A model generated the notes under the pieces. The model saw nothing but the letters and a program-made list of their open reading frames with translations, ran no database searches and was not told where the DNA came from. A program made the translations under genes and the position numbers. From assembly GCF_003590095.1 (NCBI RefSeq), contig NC_039493.1, positions 9,114,001 through 9,178,000 of the forward strand: 64,000 nt of DNA. Reading direction: 5' to 3'. The DNA comes from Trichoplusia ni. Taxonomy: Eukaryota > Arthropoda > Insecta > Lepidoptera > Noctuidae. Shown here in pieces: positions 1-9,930 of this stretch (position 1 is its first letter; each line of letters begins with the position of its first letter).

Positions 1-1045
1 ACAATTTATATTTATTTAATTTTATGTAAAGGACGAGAAAATGAATGTCTTTTTTAATCAATTTTCGTCAACATAAATGATTTAGGACGCGATATATTTT
101 TGTACTAGGTGCCTTGCATCATGTCTTTGAAAAATATTGTGGTAGGGAGGAATACATTTTTATTTTTAATTGTTATTGTTTTGTACGTATTTATTTATAC
201 TACTGTTATCACAAATTATGTATCCCGATATAAGTATTGATTTTGGTATTGAATTTTTGCATTATACGCTTACAAATTGATGAACTGTAAAAAATGTTTC
301 TTTGATATTTTAATTTTTATTCTTGTTGATCTGTGTCGTTCTCTTATATCTGCTGTTTTACAATACACGTATGGTAATAGAATAAACAGTACTATTGACA
401 TAAGTTTAAGTGTCTACCTACAGCATTCATCCAGTGATATTCATATCTCATTACGAATATATAGATTACCTGTAAATAAAATCTGTTTCTGTATATGGAA
501 ATTGACTTTCAAGAAACTCATGATGAGGTCCTCAAAATTATAAGTATTCTCTAAGGAGGTACGTATATTCTTTTTTTGACATCGACTGTTGTTTTCTTGG
601 AAAAGTCGGTTATTTCTTTGCAGAAAGCATCACTTGAAATATGAGCTCAGTTTAAACACATTGTATAATTTTATGTTCACCTTGTTATTGTTGGACTCAG
701 ACGTGTGTACGTATTATCATGCCTAATGTTATTCAGTCGTAAATTTTTCCCCCACTAACACATTACAATCTAATTTTAAAAACACAATAGGTGGAACTTT
801 ACATATCAATTGAAAGGTTAAGTTTGTGCATTTGTTTACACTGCTGTGGCAATATTGTCGTTACAGTATTGTTAACGCTATTTTCCCTACCTCATTGTGG
901 TTAGTTTTATTGAATGCTCGTCTTACATCATAATTATACACAATTACAATACAATAATTCCGACAATAAGCTATTTTATTGAAGTGACAAATCTCGCTTA
1001 ATAAATTTATTTCATAATTTAATAAACTATTTTACAAAGTAAATG
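1..1045 (+). other. Possible 3' UTR end of an upstream gene
   Basis: This AT-rich stretch has no credible coding frame. It ends with two canonical polyadenylation hexamers, AATAAA at 1000-1005 and 1021-1026, followed within about 30 bases by a GT/T-rich tract (around 1050-1070). That arrangement is expected for a cleavage site near 1040. The repeated ATTTA/TTTATT motifs also suit a 3' UTR. The coding part would lie left of the window. AT-rich intergenic DNA can carry these hexamers by chance, so this is an inference. Confidence 0.3.
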
Positions 1046-1464
1046 AACACGAATGTTGTTGTTTTCTTATTACATACCTGGCCTGTATTATGTATTCCCT
1101 AAATTGCAACGAAAAAGAAAAAACTTATACTGGCAAAAAAAACCTATAATAGGCACGTTTCCCCAAGACTAGTAATGCAGAGGTGTCAGGCGACAGTTGA
1201 TAATGTTAAATTATAATGTTTCATCATTTTAGATACTAAAAAATAACAAAGCAGTTTAACTTGTTGTCATGCCGTATATCGGAGAGTAAGACGACATGTA
1301 ATATCTAGCTTATAAGAAAACCTCGACAGGTGACGACGAGTGTGTGTAGGATGATGCAAAAGTAGAAACAAAAATGCATATTTACAATTTACTCGTGAAA
1401 ACAATAATAGCGATTCAAGATTGCTGTTATGTTCGGCTTTATCTCTAGTCGTATTCCGATTTCT

Positions 1465-1620
1465 AGGGTTCCGCAGCCGAAGTGTAAAAACAGAAACTCT
1501 GCTATCCATCTGCCACTAGCCTGCATCTCAGGACTGTCACGACCGTGATAATTAGACAGTTAAATTTTTACACATGATGCATTTCTGCTGCCAGTACCTC
1601 AACAACAAAATATAAAGATC
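1465..1620 (+). repeat. Interspersed repeat family A, copy 1
   Basis: This degenerate copy of a short insect repeat begins with agggttccg, runs through a 'tgtaaaaacagaaactctg' segment, and contains the diagnostic core accgtgata.ttagacagtt followed by an A/T-rich tail with 'catgatgcatttctgctg'. The same order of motifs occurs at 24552-24663 (reverse) and 49887-50003, and a partial copy lies at 49066-49146. I recognise the family as a common dispersed repeat in Lepidoptera but do not assign it to a transposon class. Confidence 0.6.
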
Positions 1621-1670
1621 AAGGTAATAAAGTTTCTTGCGGTCATAAATTTAAAATTACAAATGTTGCC

Positions 1671-1703
1671 TATAAATACCCGGCTGGCAGATGTGTATCA
1701 GTT
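1671..1703 (+). promoter_or_regulatory. Orphan core promoter: TATA box plus TCAGTT initiator
   Basis: TATAAATA lies at 1671-1678 and an arthropod initiator TCAGTT at 1698-1703. With the initiator A at 1700 as +1, the first T of the TATA box is at -29, the usual position. The spacer is locally GC-rich (cccggctggcag). The transcript would meet an ATG at about +32 that opens only four codons (M-F-K-T-stop), and no strong donor follows. It could drive a non-coding RNA, a dead gene, or an upstream 5' exon of the dehydrogenase gene. Confidence 0.45.
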
Positions 1704-3770
1704 GCCCTTAGAATAGGCTTGCTATCGCTATGTTTAAAACTTAGCATCCAGGACAAGACGCGTGGAAACCACAAATAGAGCCCAGAACCCTAAAAGTTTG
1801 TAATAAAACATGATACTCAGTTGTTAGTTGAACGGGCGACGTGCAGGCGCCACAATACTTATTTTAATTAATTTAAAATACTTAATTAAAACGCGGGCTA
1901 CATACTACCCTCCCGGACACTCCCAGGACACCTTCGGTACTTGGACCAATCGTAGAGATCCGGACGGATAGCATGGCAACCTTCGTCCAAGCCGCTAAAT
2001 AATTACAACGCGTTCTAACCAAAGACCGGTTGCCAAATTTTATAGCTTTTATGTTCGCTAACAACGTACAAGAAGTTTTCACTCTATCCATTGAGTTGGC
2101 AAAGATAGAGCAACATCCAAGTGCGATGTGTTGCTCGGTGTCGTTTAAAAAACAACTGTTTGTGTACTAAGTCATTTTCAAGAACGTTTTAACAAGAGCA
2201 AAGGTCACTTAGGTCACTGACATCTTGCACTTGTATGTTGTGTTGTCAGCTGTTTTTTTTAAGTGTTGGCAACACAGAGTTAGTATATTTTCGCTACGCT
2301 TGTTGGCAACCTCCGCTCTTTGACTGTAATTTCTGCCAGTGTCGTGCAGTGACTGCAAATAGGATTTTTGGAGGTATGGAATCAGTTTTTGAAGACATTT
2401 TGAAATACGTGTGTACAAAAATTACTTATCTACTAACATAAAAAATACCATAGGTACAATCAAAGCTTATCGTAGAGAATAATCTCTCTAATTACAAACA
2501 TACAGATAAATATTCAATATTAACAACTATAATTAGCTTGTTAGTAGTGATAAATTTAATGAAGACAACGCAAGGATTAGGTATGCAAAAGGAAAGTTAA
2601 CTTACATTAACTGGTTTTTCGATCTTAACAGCTTTAAGACGTGACGACGTGATCCTTATTCTATGCTTTGCTGCGAAAACAATATAAGAAAAAGGAATCT
2701 CTGTTATGACTGTGATTTTCTCTCTATACGATGCTCACACAGAAAATTGTCGCAGACGCCAATTTTAGAGAGGAACTACACAAAAACTGGAGTAGGTTCA
2801 GCAATAACCATTGCGGATGCGACACACTGACGTTGTCAGTTGTTGCCGTCGCCCATGACAGTTTTGACATATGTCATTAAGCAGTAAAATTTATGATTAC
2901 CGTCTACTGCCTCAGTGATAATTAGTGGTGTCCCTATGACCTTAAAGTACTGTATCCCTGACTGTTTTTACAAAGATTGAAGCTCATTAATCTTGTCTGT
3001 TTTAAGCTAGCTAATTTTGAATTCATTTCGTTTTATTTGTCTATTTATGGTGGGTACCTACTTATTACATTGATAACAGGTATATAGTTTTGTGTTAAAA
3101 TTGTTGATAGGCATTGCTCTGGTGATTGATTATTATCTTGTTTGTTTAATAAAATTAAATTATTAACGATATTAAATTATATAACATTGAGTGATGTCAA
3201 AGCCTTCACAATATGAAAAAAAATTACACAATGGAGCTATATCAGGTTCCGTAGTCGGTCGTGAAAATGAAATGATTACTGTAATTTGATCAAACGCAGC
3301 TCGCAGACGCAGACGCTACAAACAAAAAATATGTTTTTATATTCAAGTAATGATTGAAACCTAAGGAAGATGGGATATTTTGAGTCATACGGATCTCTCG
3401 TAATATGTAGTGAGATCGCCATAAAAAGTAGAATATATTTAAATAAATGCATTCAGATAGAACACTTCGGTATTTCCAATTGTAAATTAATTAATTTGAA
3501 CCAAAAATTATCAAGTTCAGGGACGGTATTATCATCATTTTTAACGATTCCCAATCGGCAATCAACTAATTGACAAAATTATGGAGGCAATATGCATCTT
3601 CTTCTTAAAGTAATTTTTTTATTTATTTACTATTTTCAAGACGTTTTTACGTTTTTGCTATGTTCAAAATGTACCTTTGTATTTATTTACCAACATTAGA
3701 AAAAGTAAAGGGTTCATTTTTCTTATATACCTTTTTTTTTAAATCAAATGTCAGTAAACGTCCAACACAC
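1704..3770. other. AT-rich intergenic stretch, nothing identified
   Basis: No frame shows sustained coding character, and no RNA gene or intact mobile element is recognised. Only short chance frames with non-ATG starts are present. Confidence 0.5.
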
Positions 3771-3912
3771 CCTTCCACTTTGGGTTGAGCAGAAGGGATG
3801 GAGGTGATGGAGCGGAGGAGATGTTGGACTTCTACTGACTAAATCCTGCCCATGTCCTTTTCTTTGCCCTTCTGGTTCCACGGTAACCCTTTCGGATGTT
3901 CCCGCTGCAAGT
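3771..3912 (+). repeat. Interspersed repeat family B, copy 1
   Basis: This copy has a purine/pyrimidine-rich order: cttccactttgggttgagc, agaaggga, then 'ttggacttctactgacta' and 'gcccatgtcc', ending near ggtaaccctttcgg. The same order recurs at 9041-9268 (gctttcggctgaacggaagg, gtcagacttttacacac, cacctatgtcc, ggcaatcctttcg). It matches the style of a widespread lepidopteran repeat. The class is not determined. Confidence 0.5.
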
Positions 3913-4151
3913 TATAGTTTTTTTTTATATACTTACTGGGATTTTTCCCATACTTGTTAGATACCTAAGTGTTTGTATATCACTTGAAAAACGAATTATT
4001 CCGAATATGTTTACTTAGAGAAGATAAACCAATTAAAAAGTCACGATACGCTATCGTATTGTTTCAGATAAATACGCATGCAGTGTCCGTAAACACACAG
4101 TAATACGTGGACCGTTTCAATTATCACATACAATTTCAATTATTATTTTAC

Positions 4152-4180
4152 AGTTGTATTAGTTGACGTGCATTTTTAAG
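4152..4180 (+). other. Candidate 5' UTR exon of the dehydrogenase gene
   Basis: The ATG of the dehydrogenase at 4958 is preceded directly by a splice-acceptor-like sequence (tttgtattttag, AG at 4956-4957). This suggests a non-coding exon further upstream. A strong donor, AAG|GTGAGT, lies at 4180/4181, and an ACAGTT initiator-like sequence lies about 30 bases before it. The pairing of this donor with the 4957 acceptor is inference; RNA reads would decide it. Confidence 0.25.
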
Positions 4181-4257
4181 GTGAGTTTCTATTGCTACCG
4201 ATTGTCCTTACTAATCGCGATAAGAGGAGAATCATCCCTAATAACATAATAGATGTG

Positions 4258-4440
4258 AATTTAAGTGTGTTTGTTGCCCTTTAAATACTTAACCGGTCCT
4301 CATGAAACTTTGCACACAAGTTCTTGGAGGAATAAAAATTTAAATAAGAATTATTTAAAACAACTTAAAAAAGAAAACAGCATTATGATTTATATATAGC
4401 GAGTCCCACGCGGGCGGAGCCGCGGGCATATTTGCTATTG
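4258..4440 (+). mobile_element. Helitron-like relic
   Basis: The sequence has an internal segment typical of short lepidopteran Helitrons (cggtcctcatgaaactttgc followed by acacaagttcttggagg). It then has a GC-rich tail, cccacgcgggcggagccg followed by cgggc, resembling the 3' hairpin region. The CTAG end and the TC start are not preserved, so it is a decayed, non-autonomous copy. Confidence 0.4.
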
Positions 4441-4957
4441 AATGTAGCTCAAATTTAATGTTGGATTGTACCTGAAAAGAATACCCCAGACAGGATATAG
4501 AGTTTTTAACTGGGAATTAACAATCTGTAATTTATATTGATGGTCTGTTTTTTGCTTGAAACCTCTTATCCGGCAGGCAAAATTTTATGTATAACATGGA
4601 GAACAACGTCGATAGTAGGTTACTTTAACTGTAGTATAAGTAATAAGTAAACGAGGACACGAGTAACGTTCTGTCAGATATGAGATACTTATTGGCGTTT
4701 TTGCGTGTCAAATCTCCGATTGACAACATTAAATACTCCACTACATGGTGTTCGATAACATTTTTCTCGCCATTTGGCAATGTTTGTATGTATGTTGTAT
4801 CAAGCGTTATGCGTCTTTGGTTGCGTAATGGATGTGAGGGATGATGATCAATGTTTGATGAGAACAGTCTTCTGTAATTTGTTAATTTTTGTCTTAAAGT
4901 AGCTTTTATTATCCAACTTCTAAGTGTCTTTGTATGTTATGTTAATTTGTATTTTAG

Positions 4958-5162
4958 ATGACTTTACGCTGGGGTATCGTGTCCGCGGGCTTTATCTGTG
5001 CCGACTTTGTCAATGCTTTGAACACGTTCCCTGAAAAGGGTGACCAGGCAGTAGTAGCAGTGGCAGCTAGGGACAAGAGCAAGGCGGCAGAGTTTGCGAA
5101 AACCTTTAACATTCCTAAAGTATTTGACTCATATGAAGCATTAGCAAAAAGTGACGACATCG
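4958..5162 (+). CDS. DHDH: Dehydrogenase coding exon 1
   Basis: The exon encodes residues 1-68 plus the first base of codon 69. The donor is ATCG|GTAAGA at 5163. It contains the WGIVSAG nucleotide-binding turn and the AARD motif. The start ATG is the first codon after an AG that looks like a splice acceptor. The MTLRWGIVSAG start matches the family's usual beginning, so no longer N-terminus is needed. Confidence 0.92.
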
Positions 5163-7643
5163 GTAAGAAAATCTTTGTATAACGACTTAAGTCGAAATGG
5201 TTCGAAGGAACCATTTCTATTCTGAATTGGATTTCTAGAATAACTACCAAATAATTCCTTGGCCTTCACAGATATTGCATACATCGGCACTTTAAATCCT
5301 TACCACTATGAACTCTCAAAGTTGTTCCTTGAAAATGACAAACACGTGCTGTGTGAGAAGCCCCTGTGTCTCAATGCCAAACAATCTGAGAGTTTGATCA
5401 AGTTGGCTACAAAAAAGAACCGATTTTTCATGGAGGCTGTCTGGAGTCGCTTTTCTCCGGCTTACCTTGACTTGGAAAAAGAAATAGAATCTGGAAAACT
5501 TGGAGAAGTTCGCCTTGTACAAGGAAACTTTGGTTTTGCCTGTGAAAGCGAGAGAATGTTGTAAGTAGACCTTCTAAAAGCATTCTATAGTAATTGGCCT
5601 AAGCGATATTAGATGTAACAATCAATCATTTGTTTCAGCAAAAAGGAATATGGCGGCAGTGCTGTTCTGGACATCGGGATATACTTGTTGCAAATATCCC
5701 AGTACGTGTTCAAAGAAGAGCCCAAGAACGTAACGACTGTTGGTATTCGGGGTGAGACCGATGTGGATATATCGGAGACAGTAATCTTGGAGTACAGCAA
5801 TGGCAAGAGAGCGGTCCTCAACATAGATGCTACACTCAAACTTGATAACCATACCACAATATATGGTACAAAGGGGAGTTATAAGGTAAGTGCGTTATAA
5901 AATTGATTGTGTTTGTATCTTATCAAGTTACTAAGTAGGCTCTTGTTTTATACTGTAAAACTATGTATAGACCCCAAGGCCAATCCTTGTGTATTTCTTA
6001 TTTTGAAGTAATGTAAATATGTAAGGCTTAATTGTTTTTCTTCGTTTGTGCCTTTTCTGCCATCAGAATTTTTCCGATTTATGTTTTTGTCTCTCTCTGT
6101 AGCTGCACGAGCCTTTCCACTTTCCTCTCGAGACCACCGGGAGCGACGGATCACTGAAGTCATTCCCTCTGCACACTTCGAGTATCCCGTACAACTTCGG
6201 TCCTAACAGCCCCGGCCTTGCATACCAGACCCTTGAAATAGCGAAGTGTATTCGCGCAGGTATGTTATAGATAATAGATAAAATATTACGAGATAGTGTA
6301 ATAACAATTAATCTTGAAAATCCTCTGATATGTTGAGTTATCTCCTACTTTATATCTGCAGTATAGCACCATCATAAACAGTTTGAAATAATATCAATGC
6401 GTAATAAAAAGGTGTTTCTGTAATTGTAAGATCTAGGTCCAAACTTTTTTTTATGTACTTTTCCATATCAATATAAATAGCACCCACACTGATTTTTTTT
6501 CGAAAATAGCTTTGATTCCTTTGAACACACAAAAGCTTCTTAGCTGCTAGTGTGTTTTTCAAAATCCTACTACTATTATAAAGGCGAAAGTTTGTAAGTA
6601 TGGATGTATGGATGTTTGTTAATCTTCCACTTAAAAACTACTGAATGGATTTGAATGAAACTTTACCACAATATAGCTTATACGGCATATAAGCACAATA
6701 TACATATAAGGCAGGTATAAATTATAACTTATATCTTCTAACCACGCGGACGAAGTCGCGGGCAACAGCTAGTAATTAATAAACCAATAAAAAAGAATAC
6801 CCACTCAAGATAGAAGACAAACTCTGTGTTACGTTGAAGCAAATCTTACTTTGAAGTCTTATGGAAAGAAAGAAGAAAGAAAGAAAGAAAATATATTTAT
6901 TTGTGCTAAAAAAGTGACGCATACACACAAAAACAAATAAATTAAATAGAAAATAAAAGGGGGAAAATATGCGTCATATTAACACAAAACGGCCGATGCT
7001 CAGCATAATGCTGAGACCCTACACAAGTCAGAGCCCCAGCGCTGATTTTCAGCACCAGCCGATGCTGACGTATAACGGCTATAGCCGGCTAACGGTGACA
7101 TCACTAATTAATAAAAATAAGAAAAAGCTGGAATATAATTATATACACACTAATTATAAAATTAAAATGTTTGTAGTGTAAAAAAATAAATAAATAAATA
7201 AACAGTGGTGACATTCTAAATCCAAAATATTTATATGGAACACTGGAAACTATTCGGTGTACATGGTTTTGTGAAGATGATCCAATAAGCAATAACAATA
7301 CACTCGTAGAATCGTGAATGAAAAATGCATACTTACACTAGATTGTAACATTGGCTTTCCTTGGCTTTTCTGGGCTAGGAGGGCTGTGACTCACAAACCA
7401 GTGATCTACATAATTACCTATATACTGTTTACCAACAAAATCAAAACTTTTTTTGGTATCGATCCAAAATTGTTTTTACAATGTTTTTAATGGATAGACG
7501 AAATTAATTTATCCTTGTTCTCAGGTAAGATAGAGTCCCCACGTATGTCTCATAAGGAGACTCTCGTCTTGGCCAGACTCATGGACACCGTGAGGAAGCA
7601 GTTGGGTGTGCATTACGACGCCGATGATAAAGAGTATCCTTAA
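4958..7643 (+). CDS. DHDH: Trans-1,2-dihydrobenzene-1,2-diol dehydrogenase-like oxidoreductase (5 coding exons)
   Basis: The spliced exons 4958-5162, 5272-5560, 5639-5885, 6103-6259 and 7525-7643 give 1017 nt, 338 residues plus TAA, about the normal length for dihydrodiol dehydrogenases (Gfo/Idh/MocA family). Residues 1-120 form the N-terminal Rossmann NADP-binding domain: WGIVSAG at 5-11, AARD at 36-39 with Arg38 placed to contact the NADP 2'-phosphate, and GTLNPYHYEL at 74-83. The conserved CEKPL (96-100) supplies the expected catalytic Lys98. EAVWSRF (123-129) and GGSAVLDIGIY (170-180) are family hallmarks, Tyr180 being the second expected active-site residue. The product should be a soluble, NADP-dependent enzyme oxidising trans-dihydrodiols of aromatics and possibly some sugars; substrate choice in insects is inference. 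Intron phases are 1, 2, 0, 1, and all introns are GT-AG. No frameshift or missing key residue is seen. The neighbours give no operon-like context. Confidence 0.93.
5272..5560 (+). CDS. DHDH: Dehydrogenase coding exon 2
   Basis: The acceptor is ccttcacag at 5271 and the donor is ATGTT|GTAAGT at 5561. Joining it to exon 1 makes Asp69 (g+at) and removes an in-frame TAA within intron 1 (109 bp). It carries the EKP catalytic-lysine motif and the EAVWSRF motif. Confidence 0.93.
5639..5885 (+). CDS. DHDH: Dehydrogenase coding exon 3
   Basis: The acceptor is tttgtttcag at 5638 and the donor is TATAAG|GTAAGT at 5886. The join makes Phe165 (tt+c). The exon carries GGSAVLDIGIY with active-site Tyr180 and the beta-sheet dimerisation region. 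Intron 2 is only 78 bp. Confidence 0.93.
6103..6259 (+). CDS. DHDH: Dehydrogenase coding exon 4
   Basis: The acceptor, ctctctctgtag at 6102, has a clear pyrimidine tract. The donor is CGCAG|GTATGT at 6260. The exon encodes the C-terminal strand LHEPFHFPLETTG and the helix LAYQTLEIAKCIRA typical of the family. It joins in phase 0 to exon 3. Confidence 0.92.
6565..6772 (+). mobile_element. Short non-autonomous Helitron (Lep1-like), complete
   Basis: The element starts with TC (tcctactactattataaagg), continues with the usual gcgaaagtttgtaag and 'tgaatggatttgaatgaaac' internal sequence, and ends with an imperfect hairpin ccacgcggacgaagtcgcgg and terminal CTAG at 6769-6772. It sits between A (6564) and T (6773), the expected Helitron target, with no target duplication. 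At 208 bp it has no coding capacity. It lies within intron 4 of the dehydrogenase gene, same strand. Confidence 0.8.
6863..7203. repeat. Intron repeat block with (GAAA)n and (AAAT)n ends
   Basis: A (GAAA)n tract occupies 6863-6890 and an (AAAT)n tract 7181-7203. They bracket a stretch containing the short palindromes cagcataatgctg and agccggc-like sequence. The A-rich tandem tail is what a retroposed element would leave, but no Pol III box or protein fragment is recognised. Confidence 0.35.
7525..7643 (+). CDS. DHDH: Dehydrogenase coding exon 5 (last)
   Basis: The acceptor is ccttgttctcag at 7524. The join makes a Gly codon (g+gt), and the exon then encodes KIESPRMSHKETLVLARLMD... ending ...KEYP and TAA at 7641-7643. 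The C-terminal helix after 'ESP' is typical of the family. Intron 4 (6260-7524, 1265 bp) is long because of repeat insertions. Confidence 0.92.
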
Positions 7644-7800
7644 TGCTTAGATAACAATAACTATTATATACGAAGCGTGTGCATTTGAAGGAAATCCGAC
7701 GCTTTTTATTCCTGATCAGGGGACGAAGCAGATACTTTCCTCCATCTATGATGATACCACTACGTAAACCTAATATTGAGATTGTGATGTAACTGAATGC

Positions 7801-7806
7801 AATAAA
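7801..7806 (+). promoter_or_regulatory. Polyadenylation signal of the dehydrogenase gene
   Basis: A canonical AATAAA lies 158 bases after the stop codon, giving a 3' UTR of about 180 bases. The decayed duplicate at 9620-9930 extends to the corresponding position but lacks an intact hexamer. Confidence 0.6.
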
Positions 7807-7998
7807 TTCCTATCACTAACTAAACTGTTTCAATGCCACTTATACACATATTTTCAAATAACAAAAAAATATTTATGTACTTCAGTAGCAACACTTTTGT
7901 TTCTGATTAATTATCTATGTAAAAAAATATGCCTTCCTTTTTCATTTTGGAAGCCATTTTAACAATTCTGGCGAATTGATTTAAAATACTGCACTTAG

Positions 7999-8133
7999 GG
8001 CCGATTTTTCAATCATCAGATAACTTTTATCTGAGGAATAAATATGGCCGTTTGACATCTTTTCTATACAAAAGCTGTCAAAACTTCAAATATATTCGTC
8101 GAATAAAAGTTATCAGGCGATTGAAAAATCGGC
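7999..8133. mobile_element. Short inverted-repeat element (hAT-like MITE)
   Basis: Terminal inverted repeats read gccgatttttcaatc at the left and gattgaaaaatcggc at the right. Subterminal inverted segments (ataacttttatctga against gaataaaagttatcag) also pair. The 8-bp direct repeat gcacttag flanks it (7991-7998 and 8132-8139), the last two bases overlapping the right terminal repeat. An 8-bp target duplication suggests the hAT superfamily, but the terminal ambiguity leaves this open. The element is about 135 bp with no coding capacity. Confidence 0.65.
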
Positions 8134-8147
8134 ACTTAGTGCTTCAG

Positions 8148-8258
8148 TTGTGTGGAAATTGTACGGTGCAGCAAACGGTGGAGGTCTTCATTGCGTTGAC
8201 GCGCCTCAAAGAGATGTCAGCAAACTCTGTGGAGCCCATTAGGCTTGATGCCAGCTTG
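8148..8258 (+). other. Orphan coding-like exon or pseudogene fragment
   Basis: The frame after a CAG acceptor-like site (gtgcttcag) is open for 37 codons with mostly G/C third positions. It reads LCGNCTVQQTVEVFIALTR, then LKEMSANSVEPIRLDASL, to a GTAAAC donor-like site at 8259; the frame stays open to a stop at 8361-8363. I do not recognise the peptide. The inverted-repeat element at 7999-8133 inserted directly upstream, where a branch point and pyrimidine tract should be, so a former exon may be disabled. It could also be a transposon relic. Confidence 0.25.
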
Positions 8259-9040
8259 GTAAACGGAATTTTCCAAAAGGACTACCACGGTTTTTTTATT
8301 TACCCCTTTTTTCAAGATGGTCGATTTTCTCCATTACTGGTAACCTTCCATTTTAGGTTTTAAACTTTGTATACCATCCTCTACGAATCTTCAACGGCTG
8401 AAAAACAAAGAAAAATTAACATTTCAATGGGCTATTTATTTAATACTATATATTTTATATTATTTATGTTTGTTTAATTATATTATACCTTATTATTTTG
8501 ATAACATAGAATTTGGAACGGCATCTTAAATCTTAAAATAACTAATATATACACAATTGCACAATAGTTGGTAAATCAGTTGAAATATTTGCTCGTCATT
8601 GTTCTAGTGATTGATTAATCGACACATTTGGGAAAACCCCATTCAATTTAACTTAAAAATAAAACTGTGACTAAAATATTGAAGAAACCTGTCTAATAAA
8701 TGCACTTTAAATAAAAACGTGGAAACAGAAATTAAAATGTGCATTTACAAAATTCATCGGCATCGCAGTCGGCTGTGAATAGCCAAAGATGCCATTTTGG
8801 ATTGCACTAGGTACTAAATAAAAGTAATCAGATCTATGAATCTTGTTTGTTTCCTTTTATGTAATTATGTATATTGCACATTGATTGTATATCATACAAA
8901 TGACAGAAAAATAAACGAACAAAATCGTGCACCTGCAATAATTCAAACTGAAAACGTTTGATTTATCGCACATTTGGCTCCTAAATTGTTATCGAGTTTC
9001 CAACTCGTTTCCGTTGTCTCATAGATTATGCTAGCGAAGG

Positions 9041-9268
9041 CTGAACCACTCCGGAGGTCATACCTCTCCGCCATAACCAGGGCGGAGGAACTCCATGAGT
9101 ATTTCCCCAATATAATAAGGGTCTGAAATTGCTTTTCGGGTGGAGTCATCAAAGCCTCTTCCCGCTTTCGGCTGAACGGAAGGGAGTGTCAGACTTTTAC
9201 ACACTAAAACCCACCTATGTCCTTCCTTTGCTATTTGTATACCGAGCCGCGGCAATCCTTTCGAACTA
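9041..9268 (+). repeat. Interspersed repeat family B, copy 2
   Basis: This longer copy of the repeat at 3771-3912 includes a 5' portion with cataaccagggcggaggaac and 'aataagggtctgaaattgc'. It then has the shared core gctttcggctgaacggaagg, gtcagacttttacacac and cacctatgtccttcc, ending ggcaatcctttcg. The opposite strand has short open frames with no similarity that I recognise. Confidence 0.5.
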
Positions 9269-9619
9269 AAGAACGGAGTTCAGATTTCAGATGTTACAGA
9301 TAGCAGTGGTATTACGTAGCCGGTACGTTCGATATTTAAATTCATTCTCATTGAATTGTAAATGAAACATTCATACATTCGATTAGAACAGTGACATACC
9401 TTGGCTTCCTGCGCAAGGGGTCGCGGGTTTGATCCATAAAGCGTTGATCTACTGATACTGTTTTTTTACGAGTGACTGAGCAGCCATAAAGTGTAAATAC
9501 TGATTAGCTGATATCAAAAACAGAGTTTTTAAATTTTATTTTTAGGAATGTTTATACCAGATATGAACCGATTTAAATGTTTCTTTTCTCGACTCGACTC
9601 GCGACGCAACGTAAATTGA

Positions 9620-9930
9620 ACATGTAGACGAGAGTATATTTATATTTTGTAATTTATTCTTGATCTCAGGTAAGATAGAGTCATCACGTAAGTCACATGA
9701 GGATTCTTCTCTTGGCCAGACTCATGGACACTTTATTACGACGCCGATGAAAAGGACTGCCCTTAGTACTTGGCTGACTTAACAATAACTATTACATACG
9801 TAGCGCGTGCTTCGATTTGAAGAAAATACGACGCGTTTTGAGGACGGAGCAAGAAGCAAGTCCTTATAATAGGCTTATTATTAAAATCGTGACGTTACTA
9901 AATGTAACAAAATGAATAAGATTTTTTTTT
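9620..9930 (+). pseudogene. Decayed duplicate of dehydrogenase exon 5 with 3' UTR
   Basis: The segment matches the dehydrogenase intron-4 end, exon 5 and 3' UTR in order. Shared parts are the acceptor tract (ttctcag-like, AG at 9668-9669), gtaagatagagtc, ccagactcatggacac, attacgacgccgatga, and the UTR pieces aacaataactatta and tgcttcgatttgaag-like sequence. It has lost two bases after the SHE codons, shifting the frame, and about 20 bases before the 'attacgacgcc' segment. If exon 4 were spliced here it would encode a different tail of about 37 residues ending at TAA 9780-9782. Exons 1-4 are not duplicated in the window. Confidence 0.8.

Noticed and set aside
9395..9480. SINE-like ggtcgcgggtttgatcc
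   Set aside because: Only a weak B-box resemblance with no A box or tail, so it is not listed as a feature.
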